Source: Prorocentrum cordatum (lineage: Eukaryota; Sar; Dinophyceae; Prorocentrales; Prorocentraceae). Taken from it: a stretch of 64,000 bases of DNA. The notes under the pieces are model-generated. The model ran no database searches. It saw only the letters and a program-made list of their open reading frames with translations, and was not told the DNA's origin. The translations under genes and the position numbers were made by a program. The stretch is taken from NCBI GenBank assembly GCA_963575745.1, contig CAUYUJ010001736.1, forward strand, positions 419,628 through 483,627, given 5' to 3'. This document shows, piece after piece, positions 47,581-59,265 of this stretch; position 1 is the stretch's first letter, and the number at the start of each line of letters is the position of its first letter.

Positions 47581-49835
47581 AGTCCGCGGTCCACCCCGAC
47601 ATCATCGAGCGCGTGCCTGAGGAGCGCCGGCGCGACTGCCGGGGAGGTCGAGCATCGGGGAAGTTTTTCCAGTCAGTTCTTCCTCTCTCCGCGTGGGGTC
47701 ATGGGGGGGGGGGCGGGCTTGGGGCGTCTCAGAATTGCGGGGGCAGCGAGTCTTCAGATCGGGTCGCCTCCGTGGCCTTCCTGGCTGAAGTCTCAGGGGT
47801 CGCAGGCGCCCTCGACTCATCTCCGAGGCCAGCGACGGTCCAGCGTGGTCAAGAAGGGGCCGATGGCAGAATGCCATCCAGGTCCGCAGGCCTCGGGGAG
47901 CAGCCAGAGCTCTGGCGGCCGCGCGCGAGAGCAGCGAGGGCGAGGTGTTCGCCGAGGACTGGGAGGTAACGCCGGAGAGCCTGGCGGGGTTGGACTTTGC
48001 CGCGGAAGAGATGAACGCCCCGATCGAGCTCAACTTCTACGACGGGGTGGATGCGCCAACGTCCGCGCAGGAGGACGAGCGCGCCCGGCGTGCTCGCGCG
48101 CTGGCGCAGGTGGGCCTTGAGGATGTCCCACCTAGCTCGCGCTTGTTTCTCGATGCAGGGGGCGGCCAGTCTGCGGCCTCGAGCGGCGGAGCTCCGCCGC
48201 GGCAAGCCGGGCTGCTGCGCTCGCCCGCCTTGGGCAGCGAAGCAGGGCTCCAGCGGGGCGAGCGCGCGCGCCCGCTGCAGAATGCGCGGCGCGCGCCAGA
48301 TGCTGAGGGGCAAGGCTCCAGCCGAGATGGCAGAGGAGCGGGCCGAGAAGTGCGCCGGGGGTGCCAAGAAGGAAGCGGGGGCGAAGATCGAGGACGAGGT
48401 CGAGAAGCTGGTGGACTAGTGCTCCGAGGGCGAACCGCAGGTGGCCCAGGCGGTGCCGCGCATTGTTTCTCGGTCCAGGGCGAGGGCGCCTGCGCTGAGC
48501 AGGCCGAGCGGTCAGGGGCGTCGGCTTGCGACGCGGTCTTGGTCGGGGGCGACGGGGCCGAGGTGTTGCCGCTGGGCGACGAGGAGATGCGCCGGGCCCG
48601 GGCGCTGGCGCAGGGGGATGGGGGGGCCGGGGTCGCCCCGGCTAATTACCTTCCGACGGCCTTCGAGGGCCCCCCGACGGCGAAGGTGGCTCTTGCGAGC
48701 CGATTTTACATCGACCAGAGGGCACCGCAGGCGAACCAGATGGAGACGCTGCTCGACCAGGTGCGCGCGCCATGGGGGGGCCTCGTATCGCCCAGGGCGA
48801 GGTGGCACAGCAGCGCGAGAGGACAGCGCGGGGCGCCAGGTCGACGGGGGCGCGCTCGATCATGAAGCTGGCGAAGATGATTCGAGCCGCGGACCAGCTG
48901 GCGGTGATGCAGGAGTCGGAGATCCACGAGGTGCCCGACGATGGGCAGCCCGTAGCTGCGGTGAGGGCGTCATGGGCAACCCTGGAAACGTGGCCCGACC
49001 TCGATCAAATGCAATCGATCGGGAAACTGGAGTCCGGGGCCGATGCCGACGACCTGGTCCTCATGCATTTGGCGGCCCAGACGCGCCGGGATCACCAGAA
49101 CGCTGGACTCGCGTCGTCTTCCGTGGCTTTCAGAAGATTTTTGGGCCGGGGCCCAGGCAAGTCAGTGGACTTGGCCCAGGTCAGCAGGGGTTTGAACTGG
49201 AGCAGGAGAGAGCTCAGCTCCGAAGATCGATCGGCTCTCTTCGTAGGTATCGCCTTAGGCAGGAGCGGCGCCAGGCCCTGTCGGGCCTTGATGCCGCGCG
49301 GGGTCCACATTATTCGGGCCCGCGGCGGCTCGGAGATGCTGCTTGGCCGATCCTGGCTGCGCACTTCGCATCAGGAGCTACGAAGCGTTTTGGACAGAAA
49401 GTCGGGGGATTGGCGAGTCGAGCTGTGGACCTCGCCATCGGGGGAGGGTTCGAGGCGGGGCGAGGGCTTCGAAGATCCTAGGAGGTGTCGGGCTGAGAAA
49501 AGAAGAGAGGAGGAGGCGGCCAGGGGCTCAGAGGAACTTAGCGGGCGCGGCCCTCGGGACCAGCACGTGCCCCGCATAGACGTCGCTGGATCGCCCAGAT
49601 CCGGGGGGCTCAACCAGCGGCGAGACTAGGGGGGACGGGTCCAGGAGAGGTGCTGCGCGGTGGAGGTGGGCGCGTTCTGGAGCGCGAGATCCCGAGAGGA
49701 GCCGGCAGGCCCCCCTGATTCGGGGCTCGCCAGAAAAGTTTGGAACGCTGCGCTCCAGGTTCTAGAGGGGTCGGGGGTCGGCGAGAAGCGCGCCTGGAGA
49801 CGGTGCCAGATTATGTCGAGTGAGCTTCGGCGCGG
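47581..49835 (+). other. Internal copia region between protease and methyltransferase-like domain
   Basis: Coding-like patches in several frames (48001-48130 EEMNAPIELNFYDGVDAPTS; 48860-49470 MKLAKMIRAADQLAVMQESE, ATLETWPDLDQMQSIGKLES, GRSWLRTSHQELRSVL) separated by GC-rich linkers. I cannot assign a domain. Amino-acid composition suggests ancestral pol sequence rather than non-coding DNA. Confidence 0.35.
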
Positions 49836-50478
49836 AGGAACGGCTCTGCTCGAGATGTTCTCTCCAGCTCGAGTTTCGGAGGTGATGCGGCTCCGGGGCT
49901 GCTGAGTTTCTCGGGCGATCGACTCCGGGGCCTGCAGGGCGGGGCGGGGTCTGGGCGCGAAAGAGGGGGTCCGAGACCTCTGGGACTTAATCAGGGGGGG
50001 CGCGGCCCAGTGCGTGTCCATGTCTCGGGTGTGCCGAGCTTCTAGCGTCGCGACGGAGAGTGACTTGGGTCGAATGGACATTGAGGCCTGGAATGGGCAG
50101 GAATGGAAGAGTCTGGCGTTCATCCCCCAGCGCTGCCAGATTGCCCTCTACCAGCTGCCCCCCGGGCGCGACTTTGTCTTGGAACACCCCCTCTCTGCGA
50201 GCTCTTGGAAACTGGAGTGTGTTCGGGTCGTGTCTGGGGCCGCCGGCGTCGCGCAGTGCGAGTTGGGCCAGCGCCAGTGCGGGCTGTCGGTCTCCGAGGG
50301 GGCCCTGCCCAAGAAACTTTCCAGGTTGCTTGCGAAGTGCGAACAGCTAGTGGAGTGCTGCCTCAAGAGGTGTCAGGGGGGACATGAGCATCTGCCTTTA
50401 GCGGGGAGCGGCAGGACTCGCAAGTCGGAGCTCTACCCTTCCAAACAAATTGGCGCTGGCGATGGCGAACGGGATTGA
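49836..50478 (+). pseudogene. Methyltransferase-like domain of the copia-type element
   Basis: RRGGTALLEMFSPARVSEVM and the following RLRG look like a SAM-binding motif I (LxxFSxxRVS...RG). After a stop and frame change, 50014-50478 reads CQIALYQLPPGRDFVLEHPL, SASSWKLECVRVVSGAAGVA, CELGQRQCGL, LSRLLAKCEQLVECCLKRC, GGHEHLPLAGSGRTRKSELY and PSKQIGAG. The ExP-x5-W block (EHPLSASSW, codons from 50182) parallels ENPARSRLW in the Ngaro-type element at 30545, and the closing YP is also shared. Retrotransposon-encoded cytosine methyltransferases are known in dinoflagellates. Whether this is a C5-type enzyme is not settled because no PCQ motif is evident. Its position between protease and integrase is unusual. 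Confidence 0.45.
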
Positions 50479-50664
50479 GTCGGCTTTTTAGAGGCGGCAG
50501 AAGAATGGCAACCCCGTCCCCTCGCATCCTGCGGCCGAGGCGGCAGAGCTCGACGAGGGCACAGAAACTGACGGCGCTGGTTCCCCGGGGTCCAACGACG
50601 AGGTCGAGACTCGGCTGGCCCCGAAGGTGGGGTCCAGAGTGGCCGCGAGATCGTCTCTGAAGGC

Positions 50665-51180
50665 ATGCAGAAGGATACGTCGTATAACCTAGAGAAACCT
50701 TTATGTGGCGATTTTGTTTGGAGTCTCCGCGTCGTCGGAGCGCGGTCAGGGGTGGTCAACTGGGTCCATGATAAATTCCAGTGCGCTCGCTGTGAATCGC
50801 GCGCGAGGCCCTGCTGGAGGAGACGGGCTCATCTTCCGAGGACGTATCGCCTTGGTCGGCCACACTCTGTCGATCTGTCCTATCTCGAGCTTCCTGGAGA
50901 CAGCTTGGCAGTGCTGACCGTGGTCGACCATGGAAAGAGTTCCCTGCGGCGCTGCTTTTTGAATGATGACTCGTCCGCCACCGCGTGGGCCGCTTTCAGC
51001 CCTTCTTGGGCATTGCCGTCTGGGCTGCCAAAAGTGGTGGTGCTTGCCGACGGCGGGCGCGAGTTCCAGGGGGCATCCGGGAGGGGGTGCGAACGCGCAG
51101 GCGCATATCTTCATGTCACCCCGGCGGACTACCCCCACAGCAGCGGCAAGTGCGAAAGGCGCCGGGGGACCATTAAATGA
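50665..51180 (+). pseudogene. Integrase core of the copia-type element
   Basis: 171 codons. FQCARC (C40, C43) is the second half of the N-terminal zinc motif; its His pair is not clear. The catalytic core shows the DDE triad: SVDLSYLELPGDSLAVLTVV (D70), VVVLADGGREFQG (D129) and HSSGKCERRRG (E164), with D129 to E164 spaced as in D,D35E integrases. The block is intact and ends at an in-frame TGA. Upstream and downstream frames are broken. Position before RT marks the element as Ty1/copia. Confidence 0.75.
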
Positions 51181-53620
51181 CGCCATGTCTCACGCTGCTC
51201 TGTTAGCCGCGCCCTCGTCTCGTGACGAGATAGATTTGCTTGTGCGTGAGGTCGTCAGGAAAGAACCGGTCTCGTCGCCGTGTAGTGTGCAGCCCGAACC
51301 AGATGGCTTTTGGAGACCTCAGAATGCCGAGGTGCATGCTGTCTGACGATGCCACGGACGACGTCGGAGTAGACGATCTCGGCCAGAGTGCGATCGAACA
51401 GGACGCTGCGGCTGCCGCGTTCGCGAGAGCCCGCCAGCTGCCGCGCTCTGGCGGCCCATCACGCTCGAGGCCGATTGGCGGATGCTTCCTGGGCCAGGAC
51501 ACATGTCGATGTTGTGTTCCGCCTTGGGAAGTGGGCTTACGCTTAGCGCAAGATCACCGCCGCGAAGCGAACTCGCACCCTGCAGCGGGGCAGGTGGGCG
51601 GGCCCTGGGGCGGTCGTTTGTCAGTCTCGCAGCACTGTTTGGGTAGCTATGCCCCACCGTTTGCTCGAGTGCCCCGCGGGGCAGATGCGGACTACCAACG
51701 GGCCGGAGGCGCTTAGGGCCGAGCTTCTGAACAATCTTCGTTTCGACCAATTCCGCCAAGAGATCCGTCGGCCAGGCGGGCTGGCGGGGGCCGTGGGCGT
51801 GGAGTCCGAGGGCCCGCCGCCTTCCGGAGGCCTGGGATCAGCCATCCGCCCGGCGACGGAAAGCCGTCGTCGGGGTCTCCGGGCGACCCCCCGGCGGCGC
51901 GGCGCAAGGCCTTTGCTGGGCCAGCCGGGGAGGCGGTCGGGGCCCCCGGGGCTCCGCGTCCGAGGGGGCCCGCTGCGTCCGCTGATTCGACGGTCGCGAC
52001 GAGGGCCTCGAACGACGCGCCCGCGGGATCTGCTGTTCCAGCTTCGATCTCGAAACCTTTCCAGCAGCTCGGCCCAGGAGGGTGTCGCGGTCGAATCCGA
52101 CTCGGAAGGGGGAGAGATTGCGCCTTGGAGTCAGCTGCGGAGGCGCGGAGAGGCAACCCCCGCGGAGGCGCCCCTTCCCATCGGCCAGAGGAGGGGGGCC
52201 CCGCTGCTTCCGTTGTGAAGGGGTCGCTATGAGGAGGATTCCGTTCCTGCGCTCGGTATTTGACGCCGATTGAGGAGATGGGTGCTGGGCGGGCCTGAGT
52301 TGCCCCTCGAATGGTCGCAGGGCGCGTGGGCGCCCCCGCGATCGACCGCAGCCGCAGCCGACCAAGGTGGGCCCCCGCTTCCGTCGGGGCGGGCGCGACG
52401 AGGGCCCGGGGCAGATCTCCAGCCCAGGCCTTCGTCGCCGAGTCAGGCGATGCACCTTTCAATGCCAGGCCAAACCTCTGGGGGGGATCATGTTCTGGGC
52501 GGATGGCGCGGGGCCTGCTCGAGCAAGGTGCCATCGGGGAGGGGGGCCCTGAGCAGGGCCATGTCCACTTTGAGGAACTGCTGGCGAGAGGGATGAGACC
52601 TGACGCGCACATCCTCTCAGTCGGACAGCAATCGTTATCCCTGGCCTTCCCGGGCTGTTGTTCGAGGGCGGTCAACGTGGCGGCCGGCCCCGCGCCGAGC
52701 GAGGGGCCGAGGTCCAGCTGCGAAGCCTTTCGCCCGAAGAGAGGAAGCTCTTCGAGGCGTCTAATTTGGAGGAGTGGGGGGCTACGGCGGCCTCCGGGGC
52801 AGTGAGGGTTTAAAATGCAGAGGAATCGCGCCTTGCGCGCCGACGGCGCCCAGACAGGATTCTCTCTTCTGGCGGGGCTCACCGCCTTGAGCCTGCCGCG
52901 GAAGTCGGAAGCAAGCCGATGGCCAAGAGGTGCTGGTGCTGGTGCGTTCGCGGACATCAGGGCCCTGGCGGGGAGGCGCTCCAGGTCTGCGCTCCGACGC
53001 CCCAGTCGGAGAGTATCATGATCGCCCTGCAACTGATTGCTTCCCTGGGTTGGGGCCTCGGGATAGCGGGCGCGAGAAACGGTTCTTGCCGGAGCGATGA
53101 GCTCGAGCGGCCCCCAGGGGGTCATCTGCGTGGAGACGCGTTCGGGTCTGGGCCTGTCCAGCGAACGACTGATCGAACTGGTGGCTCAGGTCTACGGTCT
53201 GATTAATGCGCCGTTGCTTCGGCGATGGACATGGCAGATTCCCGGTCGGCACGAGGGTTCAAGCGTTCTCTGCTGGGGCCTTGCTTGTGGCTCCAGAGAT
53301 CAGCCGGCGGGGATCTTCAGTCTTTGATCTTGATTGAGGTAGACGATTTGATAGTGGTTGGCGATGCCAAGGTGGCGCCGCATTTGGATGAGCGCCTCTT
53401 TGAGTGCTGCAACTTCGGTAAGCTGGTGGTCGGGGGGGGGGGAGAGGCGGACTGTGCCGGCCGCCGCGCGCGACAGCTCCGGCGCGGGGAGATAGTCGTA
53501 TGCGAGGGGGCAGCTCTATCCCACTGCCCTCGACAAGGCCGGGAAAAGCTCCGCCTCGCCCCCGCTGGGCGTCGGGGATATCTCGTGGCACCGCCGTCTC
53601 TGAGATAAGCGGCTGGGCGG
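51181..53620 (+). pseudogene. Reverse transcriptase region of the copia-type element
   Basis: After a linker, 51690-51790 (ALRAELLNNLRFDQFRQEIR) resembles the pre-RT segment of copia elements. 53150-53270 reads SERLIELVAQVYGLINAPLL then RRWTWQIPGRHEG, close to copia RT (LxxxxYGLxxAPxxW). After a frame change comes SLILIEVDDLIVVGDAKVAP (motif C, VDDL at about 53335-53346, both Asp kept), then LDERLFECCNFGKLVVGG and ADCAGRRARQLRRGEIVV. Motif A is not evident. At least three frame changes. Inactive. Confidence 0.65.
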
Positions 53621-54360
53621 AGAATCTCGGCCGGATGTCGCGGGCAGCAATTCGCTGCTTGCGTCCGTCCTCCTGGGGCCGTTAGTGGAAGACGCCGTAG
53701 TGGTGAGCCAAGTGGTCTAGTACGAGCCTCAGTGAGCGCCCCATCGAATGACCATCTGGCCTCTGGGCCCCGTTTCGACGGTGTTTGTCGCGGCCTCCAA
53801 CGTCGGGGGGCCGGGCCCCGCTCGCCGCGGTGGTGCGCGGAGCGGCTGGTTAATGTTTGCTGCCGGCAGCTCGGTTCGTGAGAACCGACGAGCTCGCGCT
53901 AGCCTAGTTGCCTGAAGGTCCCAGTGCCTGAAGCGAGCATTGGCGAGCGCGATGACAGCGGAGGCCCTGTCGCTGTCCAGCGCGGTCGCCGAGCCCCAAT
54001 GGCGACAGATGATGTGGAGAGACGCCCTGCGCGGCGATGCGCAGTCTCCTAGCTGGGCGGACTCCCGGGGCACCTTGCGCCATCGAGATGGCGGTGATCA
54101 GGGGCTCTCCTAGATGCGTGGGCTCCCGGGTGCGCGGGCTGCAGCGCGGCGTGATTCCAGCGGGCCCTCTGACCAATGTCGATCCTGCGAGGGGGGGCGC
54201 CGCCCTCCATAGTGTCCTCGCCCGCGGCGCGCTGCGCCTAGTCGACGAAAAGGGCCATGTCGACGAAAGGGCCCTGGGCGTGGCCCTGGAGGGCCGCTCG
54301 CGAGGGACCTCGAAGGGGACGCTGGGGGATCGAGCGAAGGCATCGGGGTTTCGAGACACC
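53621..54360 (+). pseudogene. RNase H tail of the copia-type element
   Basis: 54055-54255 reads GAPCAIEMAVIRGSPRCVGS, RVRGLQRGVIPAGPLTNVDP and ALHSVLARGALRLVDEKGHV. This corresponds to the end of copia RNase H (E-A-VIRES..., W.P...NPADALTK..., LLR.G.FRL.EE). The last catalytic Asp position is changed. The upstream part, 53621-54040, has several stops. Confidence 0.55.
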
Positions 54361-54619
54361 GAGGTGCCAGGAGAGATGGAGGAGACGGAGGAGGTCGAAG
54401 AGAGCGGGGAAGAGAGGAGAGGGGGGGGGGAGCGGCGGCGGAGCGGTGGCGACGGCGGAGAGAGCCGCGCCCGCGGCCCACAGTCCCGCTTCGCGAGCTT
54501 CGAGGCTGGGACTGCCCGCCCAGCGAGGAGGAGAGGAGAGGAGGAGGGCGAGGAGGGTGGGGTCGCGGCTCCTGTGTTCCTTGAGTTGGGATGGCCCGGG
54601 CTACGAGCTTTAGACCCGC

Positions 54620-54807
54620 TGTCTCCCAGCGCCCCCAGGGGTCCCCGTGGTCTGGCCTATCCGTGTTTCTCCTTTGCCCTCCTCCGCAGCCATTGGCTTC
54701 GGCGGACGACTGGTGCGTCGCGGGCTGCCCGCCCGTTTTACCGAGCAATCTGTTATCTCTCAGGCGTTCGATATGCTCTCGACCCATATGTTCATCGTTG
54801 CGCGACA
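54620..54807 (+). repeat. 3' LTR of the copia-type element
   Basis: Begins TGTCTCCCAG and ends GCGCGACA; aligned with 45426-45594. It is preceded by a purine-rich tract (54525-54575, GAGGAGAGGAGAGGAGGAGG) that could be the polypurine tract. Confidence 0.7.
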
Positions 54808-54835
54808 GACGACGACGGCGACGACGACGACGACT
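54808..54835. repeat. (GAC)n tract, right flank of the copia-type element
   Basis: GACGACGACGGCGACGACGA starts immediately after the 3' LTR. Confidence 0.85.
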
Positions 54836-56232
54836 CAACCAAAAAAGCGTCTCACACACGCCGAAGGGTCGACTGATTTCATTGCGCCCCCTTGCCGCCA
54901 TCCAGACGGATGGGGGGGAGAAGGGGGAGGGGGGGAGGAGGAAGTCACGGCGTCTAGTTCCAATGTATCCATTGTTTCTTGGACTCTCTTACAGTTCCTC
55001 TGCCCAGCGCCTTGAAGCGCGCGCGCTGCCACCCGTCGTCGAGGGCCCCTTGCCCCCCCCCCGGTCCGCGCGCGCGCGACTCGGGCCATGATTAGCGAAA
55101 GCCTTGCGGCTGGCGCCGCCGACCCTGATGGAGGACGTCGACGACGATGGCTGCAGCTGCGGCGGCGACGAAGACGACGCTGACGCGGGCCCGAGTCCTC
55201 AGGGATGTTTCTTCGGCATTCTTGGGGAAGCTCTCAAGGGCCTCTTGGGGGGACTTTTGGGGTCTTTCGGAAGCTGTTTGGGGGCATCATGGGGGCCTTC
55301 AAGCGCCCCCTGCCCCCTCCCCCCCGTGGGCCGCGCACGCGCCGTGGGCTATGGTTCGCGAAACCTCTCTTGGACGCCCCTTTCTTGAAAACGCCCCCGA
55401 GGCCGCGGCGGCGCGCGCGCTGGCGCGCGGCGCCCGCGGGTGGCTAGGCAGGACGTTGGCGGCGGGCAGACCTCCTCCTACTTTTCCTCCTCCTCTTCCT
55501 CCTCCTCGTTTTCCTCTTCCTCCTCCTCCTCCTCATCCCCCCCCCTCCTCTTCCTCACCGTCCCCTCTTTCTCCTCCTCCGCCTCGCCCTCTTCCCCGTT
55601 CTCCTCCTCCTCCTCCTCGTGCTCCTCCTCCTGCTCCTTTTCTCCCTCCTCCTTCCTCCTCGTCCCCCTCAACCTTCCCCTTTTCCTCTTGGCGGCGCGC
55701 GCAAAGGGGGCAGGGGGGAAGGTTTCTTCGACCCCCCCTCTGCTTCTTGGAAGGCGCGGGCCATCCCTACTGGGCTGTCGCCTTTTGAGCAGCAACCTCG
55801 TTTTAAGACGCCTTCTCCCCTGTCCCCCGTGCCCTTTGCGCGCCGCGGGTCCCGGAAGACTGGGCGTGAAGGCCGGGCGGGTGGTAATAAGGGTTTGCCA
55901 ACATGGGGCGTGAAAGGGGCTCTTTAGGGTCTCTCTTCTTCACCCCCCGTTGAGGTCGCCCCCGAGTACCACCCGCCCGAGAAGGCCGACACCTGTCCCC
56001 GTCCATTGTGGACATGGCTCGCGGTCGGTGTCGCCGCGAACGCTGTCAATATTCGAATTGTGTTTGGAAAATATGGTCACCAAGGCCACCGACATGTCGT
56101 CGAGGCGAGGAGTTATACATCACCGCTGCTTGGGGGTGGATATACTTGGGCCCCAGGGGGCCAAAACACGTTCATGGATTCACCGCTTAGTGGGCCCCGA
56201 GGACGTCGGTTCCCAGGCGGTGGATATCCAGG
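54836..56232. other. Non-coding stretch with CTC-rich tract
   Basis: 55088-55130 recurs (diverged) at 45101-45141. CTC/CTT-rich DNA fills about 55470-55690. Gly/Leu-rich open frames at 55200-55330 come from GGCCTCTTGGGGG-type words. No gene seen. Confidence 0.45.
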
Positions 56233-56372
56233 AGGGAAAAAAAACACACAGACACAATGAATCCTCGATGCCCCAGAAAATGTGGGGAACATATGGGAAG
56301 TGGGGGGGAAGACAAAAACCCAGAACATATGGGAACATATGGGGAATCATTTTATTTGTGTGTATTTACTCC
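56233..56372. repeat. Dispersed repeat (ATATGGGAA family), copy 2
   Basis: Same block order as 19630-19770: ACACACAGACACAATGAATC, GGGAAGTGGGGGGGAAGACA, GGGAACATATGGGG, TTTATTTGTGTGTATTTA. Confidence 0.85.
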
Positions 56373-56736
56373 AGATTTCGTAATAAAGGGAGGGGGGTCT
56401 CATTTCGGGGGGTGTCTCTTCCAGGCTATCTTGGAGGGCCTGGGGGGGTCTGGGGACGATGTTTTGGAGGGTTCTCCCATTGGGGGGGGGTCTGAAATGG
56501 CTTGTCTTGGAGGGTCCAGACCCCCTCCCTTTTATTACGACATCTGGAGTATTTGTGCGTCCTGGGGCCCCTTCAGATATGGGTACATCCCCGCCTCGCC
56601 CTCTCCTGGCCATTCGACGGGGCTCGCGGTCGGCGTCGCCGCGGGCGCCATCCGCACCCGAGGCGCAGGCTCGCCTGCCCGACCAGCGGCCGCTGTCGGT
56701 CTCGGGCAGCATGGTTTTGTTGGGCATATTTCAGGA

Positions 56737-56738
56737 GG

Positions 56739-56769
<31 letters not shown>

Positions 56770-56885
56770 GAGACACAATTCATATGGGAACATATGGGAA
56801 GTGGGGGGGAAGCCAGAGACCCAGAAGATATGGGAAACATGTGGGGGCTCTGTTTATTTGTGTGTATTTATTTGTGTGTGTCGGG
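56737..56885. repeat. Dispersed repeat (ATATGGGAA family), copy 3, with (CA)n
   Basis: (AC)n at 56744-56768 replaces the ACACACAGACACA block. GGGAAGTGGGGGGGAAGCCA and TTTATTTGTGTGTATTTATT follow. A fourth partial copy (AATGTGGGGAAGACAGGAAC) begins near 56917. Confidence 0.85.
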
Positions 56886-57189
56886 AAAAATTAATGGAAT
56901 GTGTGTATTTATTGAGAATGTGGGGAAGACAGGAACCCAGAACATGTGGGCAATATTGCCTTGTCTTCCGTGCCCATTTCGGGCGTCCAAAGCGGCTGGC
57001 CAGGCAGGGTGCTGACGGCGGGGAAGACACGCGCGTCGTTCCCCTTTTCCGCCCCCGCCCCATCCTCAACAATTAAACGCTATAATATGAATACTACTCT
57101 TCTCTCTCCCTTGGTGGCGTCCGGGGATTGTTCGGTCGGCTACCCTCTGTGTAGTTTTTGTTGCGCAGGATTCCGGTGAGTTTTTTGTT

Positions 57190-58560
57190 TGGGGGGGGAA
57201 GTGCTGCTCTCGCTGAAGCGCTGACTTCACTTTGGGCTGCCCCTCTTTCCGAATCGTGCTCCCGTTGCAGCGCTGGCCTCATTTCCGCGCTACCTCTCCT
57301 TCCGAATCGTGCTTGTGCTGCAGCGCTGGCCTCATTATTTGCAACGCCATGCCACGGCACGGTTTTCGGTCCTTCCAAATGGCACAAACATTTAGAAGAT
57401 GGCACCCGAAAAAAAAACCATCGGAAGTGATTACACATTCGGTGTCGATTCGTTGGCAATCTGGGCCGTAGAAGCCTCCAACTTGGGGGCATCGTCACGC
57501 AATGTTTTGTCAGGCTACGCGTCATCATTTCCGCGCTTCCGCGCTTTGGTTTTGGTTCAAAATGTTGTTTTCGCTGAAGCGCTGGCCTCATTTCCGCGCT
57601 ACCGCTCGTTCCGAATCGTGCTCCCGCTGCAGCGTTGGCTTCATTTCCGCGCTACCGCTCGTTCCGAATCGTGCTCCCACTGCAGCGCTGGCATCATGAT
57701 TTCCAGCGCCATGTCACGGCATGGTATTCGTTCATTCCAAATGGCCTCAATCTTTGGAACAAAAACCATCGGACGTGCTTGCACATTCTGTGCCGATTCG
57801 TTGTTTGTTTGAACCGCAGAAGCCCCCCAATTGGGGGCGTCGCCGCGCCATGCTATGTCAGGCTACGCGTCATCATTTCCGCGCTTCCGCGCTTGGATTT
57901 CTGTTCATAACGCTGTGCTTGCTGAAACGCTGGTCTCATTTGGGCTGCCGCTCGTTCCGAATCGTGCTACCGCTGCAGCGTGAGCCTCTTTTCCGCGCTT
58001 CCGCTCGTTCCGAATCGTGCTTGCCTCGCGTCATTCTTTGTGACGCCATGCCACGGCACGGTTTTCGGTCCTTCCAAATGGCACCAACATTTAGAAAATG
58101 GCACCCGGAAAAACCATCGGAAGCGATTACACATTCGGTGTCGATTCGTTGGCAATATGGGCTGTAGAAGCCTCCCCCTTGGGGGCATCGCCACGCAATG
58201 CTTTGTCAGGCTACGCGTCATTAGTTCTGCGCTTCCGCGTTTGCTGGTTTATCAAAATACTGCTCTCGCTGAGGCGCTGGCCTCATTTTCGGGCTACCGC
58301 TCGTTCCGAATCGTGCTCCCCCTGAAGCGCTGGCCTCTTTTCCGCGCTTCCGCTCGTTCCGAATCGTGCTCGCGCTGCAGCGCCGGCGTCATTAGTTCCA
58401 ATGCCATGCCACGGCATCGTTTTCGGTCCTTCTAGATATGCCCCAAAAATGATGACCTCCCGGAGAAACCGTCGGAAGTGATTACGCATTCGGTGTCGAT
58501 TCGTTGATTTTTTGAGCAGCGGAAGTCCCCCCCCACCTGGGGGCGTCGCTACGTCATGCT
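57190..58560. repeat. Satellite with about 350-bp higher-order unit, about 4 copies
   Basis: The landmark CCATG[C/T]CACGGCA starts at 57347, 57709, 58046 and 58404 (spacing 362, 337, 358). Each unit also carries CCATCGGA[A/C]GTG-like, TGTCGATTCGTTG and CAGGCTACGCGTCAT blocks plus sub-repeats of about 50 bp (GCTCGTTCCGAATCGTGCTC, GCGCTGGCCTCATTTCCGCG). Open frames through it are by-products. Confidence 0.9.
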
Positions 58561-59265
58561 ATGTCATGTTGCGCGTGAATCTTCACCACCATGCTCTGCC
58601 TGTAATACTATGCCATGCTACGACATCCGACTGTGCGAATAGAGAGGAGATCTACGCCATGGTAAGGGTTGGGAGGCAGGGGCAGGACGTCAGAGATGAC
58701 GCGAGCGCACCTAGCTTACCTCGTCACCCCTCTCCCTCCCTCCCTCCCGCCCTTCCTCCCTTCACTCGTCCTCCCAGCTCGGGCTCTGGTGGTCCTGGTG
58801 CCTGTGCCGCGTGGACGGCCTCGAACTGGGCAGTCGAAGGCCAGACTGTCAGCTTGGATTGGGCCCCCAGGGCCAATCTGGCCCGGCCAAGCTGGATGAT
58901 TTGGGTTATTCGCCAGACTGGATTCGCGTTGGCTCCCTCGCCAGATTGCCCGCGTTTGCCAGATTGGGCCTGCCAGATTGGCTTCGACTACCCAGTCAAA
59001 GTGAATCCTCTATCGAGAACCTGGCGCAACAGCTGGGGGGGCAGCACGCGCGAAGCACTTCCCCTCTGCTCCCGGCGATTTGCCGGGCACGTCTGTCCAG
59101 GCCTTCCGACTTGGGGGAAGGCGGCCGTCCATGAGTTTAGAGATCCCTTACTTGACCCAAGCTGTGGGGGTGGGTAAAACGACGCGAAGATCGGGACAAA
59201 ATCGGATCGGGATAACTCGAAATCTGAGAATCGGCGGGTTTGGAGGATGTATTGGGCGCCGCGGC
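58561..59265. other. Stretch with degenerate CCAGATTG words
   Basis: 58830-59000 contains repeated GCCAGA[C/T]TG / GCCAATCTGG words. The plus-strand frame here is unassigned. Confidence 0.4.

Larger units (their letters stand above)
45426..54807 (+). mobile_element. Ty1/copia-type LTR retrotransposon, degenerate, with methyltransferase-like domain
   Basis: 9.4 kb between two diverged LTRs (45426-45594 and 54620-54807). Domains in order: gag with degenerate zinc knuckle, aspartic protease, spacer, methyltransferase-like domain, integrase, RT, RNase H tail. Integrase lying before RT is diagnostic of Ty1/copia. Many frameshifts and stops show it is inactive. (GAC)n lies on both outer sides, indicating insertion in a microsatellite. 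Confidence 0.75.
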
